A DNA stretch of 64,000 nt from Reticulitermes lucifugus (lineage: Eukaryota; Arthropoda; Insecta; Blattodea; Rhinotermitidae): assembly GCA_026260175.1 (NCBI GenBank), contig JAKCWW010001116.1:1-64000 (forward strand), read 5' to 3'. The notes beneath the pieces were generated by a model that worked only from the letters and a program-made list of their open reading frames with translations, did not search any database and had not been told where the DNA came from. A program made the translations under genes and the position numbers. Below, in pieces: positions 11,189 through 22,300 of the stretch (the first letter of the stretch is position 1; each line of letters opens with the position of its first letter).

Positions 11189-11585
11189 GAGTGACTTTGT
11201 AAAGCGCTTCTGTCGCTGAGCAGATCCTACTGTCGCCCTTATTCCCTCTGATTTACACGAATGAAACAATAGCCGATCGGATTTTAGTGGCATAAATTAC
11301 TGAGGTGTTTTCCAGTTTTAAATCAGACAATAAGGGACTAGGCTGCTGGCTGGAAGATTGTAGATTTTTGTATATCCGAACAAAAGGATCATCAATCACA
11401 ACTACTTTCGGAAATGCCACATAATTTTAATATACGACGTATTATTTTTATATAGAATTCAATGTTATTTTAACACAGTTCCGGCTAATAACAACTTATT
11501 TAAACAAATTAAGACTGAGATCTCAATCATTTTAATTAATAATGTGTTCTATATAAGGGATTTTTCTCACATATATTTTTAGCCT
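11189..11585. other. Unassigned AT-rich sequence
   Basis: Nothing recognised up to the hammerhead-like motif. Confidence 0.4.
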
Positions 11586-11627
11586 GTGCTTGATGGTGGC
11601 TTTTGAAGAAGCCGAAACATGTGGCAC
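11586..11627 (+). ncRNA. Hammerhead-like motif, solitary
   Basis: Stem I GUGC pairs with GCAC (11624-11627). The core UUGAUGG is followed by U, stem II GGCUU with AAGCC (5 pairs), GAAAC and ACAUGU. The base at the cleavage position is G, which hammerheads do not tolerate, and positions 3 and 9 differ from consensus, so it is predicted inactive. Confidence 0.45.
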
Positions 11628-12916
11628 CCTCGATGGCCAAATATTGGCGTTCAGGTTATTGATCTGTTTACTTACACAACACAACGAGATGCCTTACCTT
11701 AGGAATGAGGAGGCATTTTTACATTCCCAGAAAGGCAATAGGGGTTTTTTCTGCATCGAAAAGTCCATGCTGCCTAGGGAGCCCCACCAAGGCTTCTATT
11801 TAATGGTTAGCGGTGGATCTTCTCNGGGGGGGGAGAAAAGACGGGTGTTTATTTTGACCATGCACCAGTGTCGAATAAAAATGTTTGGAGCCTTTCCTCC
11901 TCTTCCACATAGGTCTTCATGTTATTGTGCTTAGGTAGGCAAGGCCAATTGACGTTACACTAAATTTATATAAATTTGGCACACTGATATTGAATGCTTC
12001 GTATTTCAAAGCAGTTGTAACTTTTCGGCTTGTATAGCACCATCTTCTTGATTAATGAGACGGACGGATGGACGGACGGAATGTGCGAAACTATTAGGCC
12101 TTGCAGCGGGAGTCACTAATAATTATAAACTTTGAAAATAAATTGTCTTAGCAATTGAAGGCATCGTTAGACTAACATAAACCAAGAAAATAGCAATTTT
12201 AAGAAAATGAGTTAAAATGACAAATCAAATAATATCCAAGGAAATATATGGGCTCTTTTTATATAATCGTCACATTTTACGGTTTAATTTTCTTCTTTGT
12301 CCTATTGCAGTTGAGAGGATGAGGATCTAATTTCTGTCGCCCTAGCGTTGTTGAAGTGTGTTAGGAGGGCTGTCAGTATCGGGTGAGTGGAGAGAAACTA
12401 ATTAGGCTGCGAACTCAGCCACAGCGCTGGGAATTGTGTGTGCTGTAGAATTGAGTAACACGTGAAATGGGGAAGGGACGAAGCATTTTACTGGTGCCTG
12501 CAAATCTAATTATGCTGTGTTTTCTCTTTTATCTTTCATCTTGTTATATTTCCGGAGGAAGAAATTCTATGCTAACGTCACGTTATTGTTATGCATTTTG
12601 ATTTCAAGCGTGATTTCAAACGACAAAATAAATTTTGTTCACAAAAATCGCGCCTCTTAATGTATAACGGTAATTTTAGTATGTAAAGAAACTACCATTT
12701 AGATAGCAATTTACGTTACAGTCTTTGTTCGGATTTTAAGTGTCGTAAGCCTGTGTAATCGTAACCTATAATTTAACCTTTTCAAGTATAGTACTGACAC
12801 AGCGTCCTTTAACACGAAAAAATCAGCATTTTGCCCAAACATATTAGTAATTTTAATATGATTATGAAAATAAAGAAATTATAACACTAATGTTTATTAG
12901 GTATTTCGTTTTTGTA
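11628..12916. other. Unassigned sequence with a degenerate hairpin and GGAC run
   Basis: On the minus strand at 12018-12060, AGAAGATGGTGCTATACAAG then CCGAAAAG resembles a decayed hammerhead-like hairpin of another subfamily. A short GGAC tetranucleotide run lies at 12058-12080. A single unknown base sits at 11825 beside a G run. Confidence 0.35.
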
Positions 12917-12970
12917 ATGGGGAAGCGATGTGTTTCGTGTGAGATACGAAATAAATTTTATATATTTTTA
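12917..12970 (+). repeat. Dispersed repeat family F (peptide ..CVxCEVRTEF..)
   Basis: Translates as GKRCVSCEIRNKFYIFLDKL. The same peptide pattern recurs at 36884, 40058, 43420 and 52795. The family is unassigned and is a recurring relic rather than a gene. Confidence 0.45.
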
Positions 12971-15011
12971 GACAAATTATAGACATCACTTATTTTGCAA
13001 GGCAAAACAAAATACCGCTAATTTTCTTAGCAGACTGTCTTCTTTTAGTGACGAGAAGCATGAGAATATTTTGAGTTATGTAAAGAGGAAGCAGTTTATT
13101 TCAAATCGATATATACTACAGTATTTGAATTTATTTATTTATTTATATTGGAATAAATTACACAATACATACATGTCTGTGTGGAGACATTTAAAACTGA
13201 TAATCTACAAATGAAAGCCAAGCATAGAAACATCAGAAAATTTATACTCGTATTTGTGTTGAATGACAACTATGGAAATTAGTGATTGCTAAGTGTCGCT
13301 AACACTACTCAAAAAAATACGTCCGAATGACGTGGCCGCGTGTGTAGCATTCCTGTTTTGCCATCGGGAAATACCAAGTTGAATTTTCGGCCCTGAGCTT
13401 GGTTACACTGCGTTAAATACCAGGTGGAATTTTGTAGTCCCTGCAAGTAACTTCTGGGGTAGTACCAAAAATTAGGCCACATACTTATCAACTCAACATT
13501 CAGTATGATTCTTACCATTCGACGCTTTACAGTCTAAGATATTCAAAATACTAGTTGATAAACAACACGTAAATATATAAAAGTAAACAAGTAAGTAAAT
13601 AAATACGAAAGATATTGGTCTTTACTCTGTAACCAGCATTGTCTGATGATATGTCATTGAAAACATTTAAAAATTTCAATTTTTGTGTAATTTCTGACAT
13701 ACAAACCTTTAGTTAATCGACTTATTTTTTAGTGTTCTTATGCAGCGACGCTGTCAATTGCTAAGATTTATTGAATTGTCGTTAGAAGAAAGAGTAAAGG
13801 AGTGGTGGAAACATACTGACAGGGAGAAACCGTAGGACGCTAAGAAACTCGTTCAAATGCCACTTTTTCATCACAAAGCCCATAGATACTATCCAGGCCA
13901 CACTTTCAGACCTTGAGGGAAGCCGCTCACAGAATTCTCTAGCAATGACCTTGAAGATTCTTAAAAGACCACTTGCTAAAATGACCGGTAATTTGTATTA
14001 TAGATAAAGTTCTTTTTCGGCAAAGTTACAGGCTGTAATACCGACCGAATCGTAAGTACTTCTCAACTACGTCACAACGACTGTATATTTTTGGTATTCA
14101 TTAACATCTTAAGTTCATAAATTTAACTGCTTATAATTATTGCTGAATGTGCACAGAGTCAGGAGAGAATTTCAGCTGTAAACCCTTTTTTTTATAAATT
14201 TAATATTTATGCGGATACAAAGTAAGGCAATTTATAGAGTAAGCTGTAAACACGCATTCAGGTTTGTGCATTAGTGCATTCTTCACCTTAGCGCTAGAAG
14301 TAAATGTGTGGTTATGTTCATACCCCAGTTTTAAGACCAGGTATCTCTTGGCTAGGAGATAGGCTGAGCCGCACAGCCGGCTGCAAGCTGGGAAAGGAAC
14401 ACTGCTCTGACTGATTAATCCCGGTATCATATTTTTCGTGAACGATATTATAAATATTTTACTTTATATAAATAATAATACGAATTTTAATAACGCGATA
14501 CCAGTTGAAAATGTTTGTTGGAATTCTAACAGGAAGTGCATCTTAAATGACTTTATATACTTGTGAAACTCGTGTGACGATTGAAGCTACCTGCAAAATA
14601 TTTAGTACTTACGTACTAAGTGATTGAATAACATATATATTTATTCAATCATAAAGCGTTTCTTATTATCCTTATGAAATAAAACATATCTCCGAAACTA
14701 AATTTTCTATTTGAGTGCTGCCGGAGTCATCCTATTGACTTAAACACTTGTTGTGAGTTTTCTGACCGTCATATTCTTCTATGCGGAAAGACGCTGACTT
14801 CTTCAAAGATAAATTATAGAATGGGATCAATTTCAATTGACTGTGTGCATTACGCAGGAATATGGACCAGCTGTAAGATTTAAGAGAATGAGGAGAAAGT
14901 GGCATAAGATTAGTGAGCTATACCTTAGCTTATGTCTGTATTGCAGGGCGAAAGTGGCAGAAGTTATGTACATAATCTGCCTATTCATTGAAGCTATGAT
15001 ATTGAAAAACT
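12971..15011. other. Unassigned AT-rich sequence
   Basis: A short TTTA run lies near 13130-13146. Open frames (13309-13518 minus, 14200-14430 minus) have no domain. Nothing else is recognised. Confidence 0.4.
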
Positions 15012-15081
15012 CGCAACACTCAGACCAACAAAATGCACAATATTGTTTCTTAGATATTTATATTATAATATCAAATAAAAC

Positions 15082-15125
15082 ATTCCAACATGTTTCGATC
15101 CCCAAGGGATCACCTTCAGGGAACC
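15082..15125 (-). ncRNA. Hammerhead-like motif, left arm of Penelope-like element
   Basis: Minus strand: stem I GUUCC with GGAAU (one G-U), core CUGAAGG, extra U, stem II GAUCCC with GGGAUC (6 perfect pairs, 3-base loop), GAAAC, ACAUGU palindrome, U at the cleavage position. The only core deviations from CUGANGA are G at position 9 and the extra U. Confidence 0.55.
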
Positions 15126-15314
15126 AACCAAAGCAAAGTGCACAAAACCAAATTATCAACTTTAGCACACATTATACACAATGTAAAAGAGTCAGTTGTT
15201 AAAATGCAGACAATTCCTTGCAGTATCTTCTCTTTTTGTTCTTGTTCTTCTTCTTCTATGGCATTACGGTTCTTCAAGTTTGACCTTAGCCTCCCTCCTT
15301 GCAGTATAGTTGTA

Positions 15315-15551
15315 CCAAGGTATCAAAAGCATGTTAGGTACATAAGAAAGGATGCTCCACAATCGGCTTACGCTGTACATATTTTACACAACGCTCACGA
15401 GTACGGACGTATTAACAACAGTATGTCCGTACTAAAACAAGTGAACAAGGGCCCTTCAATGAATTCCTTCGAACAGTTTTACATTCAATTATATTCCTAT
15501 AATAATAAACGCGTTCCCGAACAATGTACGGGAGAACACAATCCAATTGCG
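15315..15551 (+). pseudogene. Penelope-like GIY-YIG endonuclease, C-terminal fragment
   Basis: About 79 codons read PRYQKHVRYIRKDAPQSAYA, VHILHNAHEYG, a short linker, MSVLKQVNKG, then MNSFEQFYIQLYSYN and end EQCTGEHNPIA before a stop. Known pattern from memory: the endonuclease tail of Penelope-like elements has R..EH....K....S.YA.HIL...H.YG, then ..LEKFYI.., with the conserved Arg and Glu of the nuclease fold visible here (R in YQKHVRYI, E in FEQFYI). The GIY..YIG block and the whole reverse transcriptase are missing upstream. The apparent start codon at 15090 lies in the inverted arm and is not a real gene start. Confidence 0.7.
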
Positions 15552-15924
15552 TGACGCTTGCACGTGACCTACATTCAAGTGTAATCCGTCCGAACCTTCC
15601 GAATTTCAGTACTGTGCTTTTCTTCGTTAAGTACGTAGGCTGCCTCCGAGGTACTGGTAAGTACCGTATTGGTTATCGCAACTATCCTACAATTCATGTT
15701 TACATATATTTTTACTTTCGTTGTATATTTTAAATGTGTATTCATGTTTATATTCTAATTAATTCAATGTTTTTGACATTAATTTCCGGTATATCAAGAT
15801 CCAGCACACTTATAGAACTATACTACAAGGAATTGCCTACATGTTTAAGTATTTGATTCTTTTACGGCACGTATACTGTGTGCAAAGGTTGCTAATTTGT
15901 GTTTGTGCAGTATTCCTTTGGTTG

Positions 15925-15967
15925 GTTCTCTGAAGGTGATCGCTTGGGAATCGAAACAAGTAGGAAT
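15925..15967 (+). ncRNA. Hammerhead-like motif, right arm of Penelope-like element
   Basis: Stem I GUUCU with GGAAU (two wobble pairs), core CUGAAGG, extra U, stem II beginning GAUC and ending AAUC, GAAAC, ACAAGU and A at the cleavage position. It mirrors 15082-15125. Confidence 0.5.
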
Positions 15968-16037
15968 ATTTTATGTGATATTAAAATATAAATATATAAG
16001 AAACAATATTATGCATTTTGTTGGGCTGAGTGTTGCG

Positions 16038-17014
16038 TATTAGTTATCGCCATTGCATGGAATAAACAATATAAAATTGAAGTACTCCTGAGAGACTGTA
16101 ATGTGTATTAAAAGGTCAATAGAAAGTTTATGTGTAGAAACCGTATTTAGAGACAAAAATTGTGAAATTTTACATTGGAGTATAAACCTTTGTTGCATTT
16201 GCTAACTTACTTTGTCACATTTATCAGTTTTAAACGCACATAGTACACAGTACATACGTCTGCTATGTAGCACTTATTTGGTTATGATACATTCACTTCA
16301 GTTAGCTTCAATTTGTATCAAGCGGTTTTATACAGTCGGACATACGATTTTGAGATCATAGTGAACTAACCGTCATTAATGCATAATCCTGAACGTGCAA
16401 ATTAATAAATCCGCATAGATACTATTATCACTTTTCAAGCGAAGCCTGTGGAAATGAATAGCTTTGATATGTACATACATAGTATTGGTCAATTAAATCT
16501 ACACGCGAAACAAAATAAATACGTATAAAAATTCAAGGATGAACAAATATAAGTTTGCGAAAATTTAGTTTTTCACAGCGATGTTGCTGGATGTATGAAT
16601 TCCGGTATATTACGCCGTTCGAATAGTAAACACTTACAGAAGTTTTGAAGGTAATAGGCTTCTGCAAAATGCCGGTAATTGTCGACCAGTCGACTTTATT
16701 TAATATGCCAGAAGACTTGAACCTTGGACTGTAATTGTACCTACTGCTTTGTATTGGCTTATAATATTTGGTATCTTACTCAAAGGAAGCAACGTAGTTT
16801 CTGGGTTTTTGAGAAGAGAGTGCTGAAGAAATATTTAGAATTAAAAGGGAAGGAAAATTAACAGGATGGAGGTAAGTGCGGAATGAGAGACTTCTTAATT
16901 AGTTCTATTGAACGAGTATTATTATAAGGGTGAAGAAATCAAGGGTGATGATTTAAAAGGGAGGTGCAGCGTCTACGGATGAAATATGACATTTTATTAT
17001 TATTATTATTTTTA
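16038..17014. other. Unassigned AT-rich sequence
   Basis: No open frame or repeat recognised. An ATT run lies at about 16993-17013. Confidence 0.4.
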
Positions 17015-17220
17015 TTATGGGGTTTCAAGAAATAGGTTATAACGTTGTGGACTGCATTCAACTTGCTCACGATATGACCAGCGATGGAATAATGCGAAAG
17101 CGGTAATCATTTTTGGGGTTCCGTATAGCTCGGAAGATGTCTGGAGAAGCTGAGCGACCATCAGCTTCTCAATTAGTACTATCTTACTGACCTTCTCTTC
17201 GGTCCAAATATTCTCTTCAA
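17015..17220 (-). repeat. Dispersed arthropod repeat (peptide LIEKLMVAQL..)
   Basis: The minus-strand translation LIEKLMVAQLLQTSSELYG then TPKMITAFALFHRWSY tracks a peptide I remember from many insect hypothetical proteins (LLEKLTVAQLVKKFPAFYGT, then RKFITAFTRARHWSLSW). I treat it as a relic of a dispersed repeat, not a gene. The transposon class is unknown to me. Confidence 0.5.
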
Positions 17221-19409
17221 ACCTGTCCTCAAATAACTTACATTTACAGTCTACTAAATTGGTCACCTTACGTCACGGCTTCCCATACCCTCATATTGGT
17301 GTAAAGACATCATCCACACATGGAGTATAGTATTCAAAATATTGAATTATCGGCAGCGGACAGCCGAAAATGCGTTGTCCTCCAGTTTATGGATTGGACG
17401 GGGTTCTAAAAATTCATCAGGACAGAAAGTCAACATCTTACGATATAAAAAATTATGTAAGCATTTTAACTTTTAAATTACCATGTTACTTCTACGTACC
17501 ACCTGCTTTAAAATTACAACTCTGGATTGTGCCAAAATATTACCTACGTTTATGGGTTTCGTACGATTTTCAGAATTATCAGCAATTGTTTGCTTATGAA
17601 ACATCAGATGATTGGTATTTGTCATGAGGTTTTAAATATAATTCAAATGAAATTCAGGCTTTTTAAGGAAAAGCAACGGAAGTTAGAACATAATTTTAGG
17701 ATATATTTTATTTATTTTTAAATCTGTAAGCGAATAAAAATAATTTGTTTTCTTCATAATGTATACTACCGACAGGAAATGTGTTTTTTTAAACAGTCGA
17801 TAGAGGAGTGCGAATTAACCGCTGGACTGCTGTGTGCTGTGTTAGTATCAGTATGCGGGTGTTTTATTTGGATTTTATAGCGAAGTTAATGGCTGACTCC
17901 CCCCAACTCTGGTTGCCCTGACCGATTTCGTTTAGTTGCCGCGTTCAGTGCCGCTTGGTTGTAATCTCTTGGTGTTTACAAGCGGTAGCAAATGACAGGC
18001 GTAAATATTATGTGACCCAAGGCAATATGTGTTAGGGAACTCAGTTACATTTTTAGCTACACATACCTTATTCTAGCCTCTACTTTTTTATTGGCTTAGA
18101 ATATCAAGTATTTTACTGCAGTTTGTACAAGAGCGGTTCTGTTGAAATATTTACTTATTGTTTATATAAAGCTCGCCCAAATATCAGCGGGAAATTGTTA
18201 AAAATGTCATGTCAAGAATATCTAACTTTAATAAGTTTACAAGTTCTGGAAAGAGTGTTATATGTAAGTATAGCAAGATAAATACACTCCATAGAATAAT
18301 AATTTCCAGTAAGCGGTGCCGGTATCTACAGGAAATGTCGGAGAAAATGGACACACTAGTAGTCACACAAGCGTATACACTATGTCACTACTGCCATCTG
18401 CTGAAATTTGCATAAACACCGTTATTATATGAAGGTCGGTCAGCTTCTAAGTACACAATACCTATAATTTCGTAAGTAAAGGATCTATAATGTGTCATAT
18501 ATGACCACTGTATAGGTAAACATGACAGATTTCATGTACTAAGATTGTAACACGTACATTCGGTTTTTACGACAATTGTTTGTAGTATCAAAGCTTTATG
18601 CAAGTGTTATGTTAAACCGGAAGTAAGGAGTTACATGAGCTGACGGACTTCTCTAACCTATAAGAAGATTAGGCCCCATCTCATGACAAGCTGTTGTTGA
18701 TACCTTGTTAATGTCAAAAGAGAAAAACGACTCGTGTGAAGCTATGATGCCATTATGACGTAAGGCTGCGAAAAGAAGACTCGTATAAGTTTCGACCAAT
18801 AGCTTCACACAGCCACATCTAATACTCTATTATGACGTATAGTTTCCACACCACACCTCTCTAATTTCGTATATAAACTAATGTATTTGGAGCACAACGG
18901 GACATTCCGGTAATTCATCTCTTGGACTCAACTTGTAATAGTCGTCCCACTGTAATATTTTCAACATAATACAACATATTACTGTGTCAAACCATCGACA
19001 AGTAGACTTGGAAGTCATTCCTTAAGTTTCATAGCTTATCCATCATCACACTCCTTTCGGTCTACAAGAAGATCCTACCACCAGCTCCCGGGATATAACA
19101 ACCGCTTGTGACTATACTCGTATGAGGGGAATTCGTCGCCAAGCCATTATCATCTGCTCCCAGCGTTGAAGCAACCCTTGGTGGCCGCAGAATTAAAGAT
19201 GGTCACGTGGTTGAAACAGCTGTGACACGATGACTGGTAACACAGGAGAGGAAATAGAGGAAAGCTAGCCGATGTACCTCAGTACCTTAGTAGGCCACTA
19301 GGGGTGTTCGACACCCTTCAGTGGCAAACAGTTTTCTTTTCACAACCGGATCGACATTGTCTCTAGGATTGACCTGCTTTGCCAAATATTTGTGGGTGCT
19401 CTATACTTG
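17221..19409. other. Unassigned sequence
   Basis: Open frames near 17370-17721 and 18184-18415 have no domain. A short inverted repeat (TGTGAAGCTAT near 18738, inverse near 18800) is seen. No transposon could be named. Confidence 0.4.
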
Positions 19410-19520
19410 GGCATAAAAGGGCGTCTCGTGAAGCTGACCACTCACCCCCATCTAGTGCCGGGGTTAAGAATATTTGGAGTTATATCGCCACGTTTCCACA
19501 AGCCTTAATGGAATAAGGGT
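19410..19520 (+). repeat. SINE family C, 3' fragment
   Basis: GAAGCTGACCACTCACCCCC, ATCTAGTGCCGGGGTTAAG, TATATCGCC and CAAGCCTTAATGG follow the order of the family C body (GTTGACCACCCACCCCCATC.., GGTTAAAG.., CTATACC.., GGCCTTCATGG). Confidence 0.55.
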
Positions 19521-19589
19521 TAATTACAATTTAAACACACAGTAAAGGGTCAAGGCCCTCAATAAGAACTAAATTTTACGTCATATTAT

Positions 19590-19690
19590 TGAGATTAGAG
19601 CTCTTCTGGGTTTTTACGCAGCGTAGATTGGTTGTTTGTTACTGACGTTTCGGGACAACATATCGTCTCAACTTCAACGGTCAAGCAGTC
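19590..19690 (-). repeat. Repeat family D arm with hammerhead-like motif
   Basis: Plus strand reads CTCTTCTGGGTTTTTACGCA, then GACGTTTCGGGACAACATAT. Read on the minus strand this gives GUUGAAG, U, a stem II hairpin ending GUCCC, GAAAC and GUC, the family D version of the hammerhead-like layout. It sits directly upstream of a different hammerhead-like copy at 19726. Confidence 0.5.
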
Positions 19691-19725
19691 CAAGAAATAC
19701 GAGTATTATATTTTTTATAATTTTA

Positions 19726-19770
19726 TTGCAACATGTTTCGACTTGAGTACAAAAAGCCACCATCACGGCG
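19726..19770 (-). ncRNA. Hammerhead-like motif, solitary
   Basis: Minus strand: GUGAUGG core, U, stem II GGCUU with AAGUC (one wobble), GAAAC, ACAUGU palindrome, U. Stem I pairing is weak. The Penelope-like terminal sequence is not preserved. Confidence 0.4.
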
Positions 19771-21460
19771 AATTTAGAGTACCAAATACAATTTATCATG
19801 TAAATTACATAACCGTTTTTCACGTCCGTATAAATAGTTGTGATCTCCAGTTGTATAATAATATAACATAAAACAACATAAAATGTAGTTGTGGTTGGCG
19901 TCCTTCAAACTTTACTTTGTGTATCTTCATCACAACGGGATGTCCGTCCTAAAGATACAATTTTAATGTCTAAAGTGTATTTAACAATTACTTCTTGCGT
20001 CACAGGAAATATACCTCGTCTCAGTCGCCAAAAAGTCTGTTAATTCCCTTTAAGGAAATAATTCTATTAATTTTGAGAATCAGAGTATTTATATGCTAAA
20101 GCAGGTGGTGCACGTAGTAACCACTGTACTTTAAAGGATTAAAAAAATGAGCTCTTCGATGTACCAAATTCTCTGCCTATACACTGAAATTATCAATCCA
20201 CTTTGTTCCACTGTTGCCTAGGAACCAATGTGCTCTTCAAATCGAAACCCATCCACCACTCAGCCACGTGCGGTTACATGCTAGTCAAACGAGTATGTTG
20301 TTTGCTATCACCACCAGTCAAGCAACTGAAAATGTCAAAGCTGGATAGTGGTTATACACTTTTACTCTTGCATTGGAGATATAAATTTGGACTCTCCCAA
20401 AGCCATTGCAAAATCAACCAGCTGAACTTGGAGTAATATCCATAGATTATAGACTCAAATTACTTCTTATAATTGTTATTTTTGTATAATTACACTACAG
20501 ATTTAATGTGATTATTTTTTTTACTTACGTATAATAATGAAGCAAATGTTTTAAATTACATGAGTGTTATTCTTGTCCTTATACCAAAAAACGCTAGTGA
20601 AATATTAACGCTTTAGGCTTAAGTAGGGGAAGTGTGCCTTTCAAATTTGACAGAAGCACAGATTATTCTGAAAACTTGTCTTTATTTTCCACATCTCTAT
20701 CAGATGAAACCAGGATTGTGCCTTGTATTATGTTACAATACCTTTTTTCCCAGTCCCTTCTGTTGCACTAAACTCCATAAGTCTTTCACGTATACCACGA
20801 CAGTTGATACAGAAAAGTTTAATAACCCATTTATTGTATTTGAAGTCCCGGTGATACTTCTAACTTACGACGAACTTGTTACTTTCTGAAATTCTTGTTA
20901 CTTTTAGCAAATGTTGCTTTGTCGATAACCTGAAGACGCTGTGTAATATTTACCGTAAAGGTGGGAGGATCTGGACAAGCAGTTAAGGTTGAGAACGGAA
21001 ATTATAGTGACTATAACGGGACGTATGTTACCTTATTTTTATAACCGTACACCGGGCACTTGATAAGAAAAATTAACATGAAATTTCTTGAAAATTCATC
21101 TTCTGTGGTGTTGCAAAAGCAACTGGTCAAATTTCAACCTTTTGAAACACAGTGGTTACTGTATGTATCATCTGCTTTACACTGAGCAAAATGAGCATGT
21201 TGCTCACACAGTATGTTTGTAGGTTTCACTTACGGTTTCATTACCGGAAAGCAACAGCGTTACGTAATGTGTACTGATAATGTTGGAGTGTGAGTTCTGT
21301 GGCGTTGGAACTGATTTTTTAAACATAATTTACATGAATTCTGAGCTTCGAAGAGTTAAAACGTAAATGCCAACTTTTAGGCCTAAAATATCTCACAAAT
21401 TTGTACCATACTTTCCATAAGACTCTGCGTCACCTAGGAGGTTTATTAATTTAATGTACA
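19771..21460. other. Unassigned AT-rich sequence
   Basis: Open frames at 20203-20436 and 20632-20889 have no recognisable domain. CCAGGATTGTGCCTTG near 20708 recalls the 3' part of SINE family E but is too short to call. Confidence 0.35.
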
Positions 21461-21860
21461 GGGTGATTGTAATATAAATACATAATGTAAATATGAAGTA
21501 AAGAATATTTTATTGGTCATTCAATTGTAGTTTGTAAACTCTTGAGAACTGTAGCAATGTAGAATTCCGTCGAAGAGACACAGACATTTAAATGTATGGA
21601 GTTGCCTATCACTGTTGTCAGACACTTTCGTGGTCGGTGGATTGGGCATCGAGAAAAAACTACGTGATTTATTGGTGTGGGGTTGAGCAAAAGAGGACGT
21701 CTATCACAAACTAGAACACAATGAAATACAACAAGAAATTGCAGATACTTTGCCACTGTTCTTCGTGATGTCTTAAGTAAAAGTGTTGAGTATGCATCTT
21801 CCAGGTTGTAGAAGTGTGTGCAAAATTCTGTGGCCTGTGCTGAAATCTGAAACTACGTGG
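21461..21860 (+). pseudogene. Tc1/mariner-superfamily transposase C-terminal fossil
   Basis: Plus-strand pieces VVRHFRGRWIGHREKTT, then AKEDVYHK and EIQQEIADTL, then VLRDVLSKSVEYASSRL and KCVQNS resemble the end of IS630/mariner-type transposases (..RWIGRRGP..WPARSPDLTP..WG.LK..VY.., ..ITPE.L....RL..CI..NG.H). The final DDE block itself is missing, and several stops and frame changes are present. TACAGGGTGATTGT at 21460-21473 may be the surviving terminal repeat. The copy is internally deleted and dead. Confidence 0.6.
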
Positions 21861-22300
21861 TATCGCATGGATTCTAAAATGATGCAAGAATTTCAGCAAT
21901 AACTTTATGCCCTGCTGATAAATCTATTTACATTTATGTGTTTACTTTGACATCATCCTACCTGATATAAAATATTTTCCTCGATTCCAGGTTGCTTAAT
22001 ACGCACTTCACGGAAGTACTTAGCGGAGAGATGCTTTTCTGGACACGTTGTATGGAAAGTGGTAGCATAAGCAGCATGCTGTTTTAGGACCTTTCGCAAA
22101 GGGTTGGCGAAAAGCAAATACGAGACTCCTCGTATGTGGTCCTTCTGTCGGTCCATCGCATGCAACAGCGCTAGTCCCACCTGATGCCCCTTCGTGAAAC
22201 TTCACATTTGGGAGTTTTACAAAAATTTGTCTACGTATTCCGATTCTGATTAAAATCGGACACAGCATATCATTTACGCGAAGAACTACCTATATTTATG
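21861..22300 (-). other. Unassigned minus-strand ORF pair
   Basis: Two overlapping minus-strand frames (21953-22180, 22020-22268) contain MGLALLHAMDRQKDHIRGVS and FHTTCPEKHLSAKYFREV. I do not recognise a family. Their overlap in different frames suggests a decayed coding relic or chance. Confidence 0.3.

Larger units (their letters stand above)
15012..16037 (+). mobile_element. Penelope-like element, 5'-truncated, with inverted hammerhead-bearing arms
   Basis: The outer ends are inverted copies starting CGCAACACTCAGACCAACAA (15012) and ending with the inverse (CTGAGTGTTGCG at 16037). Arms of about 150 bp carry facing hammerhead-like motifs (15082-15125 minus, 15925-15967 plus). Between them a plus-strand frame preserves the C-terminal part of a Penelope-type GIY-YIG endonuclease, followed by a 3' untranslated stretch. 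Known: Penelope-like retroelements encode reverse transcriptase plus GIY-YIG endonuclease, can carry terminal repeats in inverted order, and have been reported to contain hammerhead motifs. The reverse transcriptase is absent here. No clear target duplication was found. Confidence 0.75.

Noticed and set aside
15090-15314. N-terminal part of the open frame leading into the Penelope endonuclease fragment
   Set aside because: It is a reading of the inverted left arm and spacer and does not belong to the protein.
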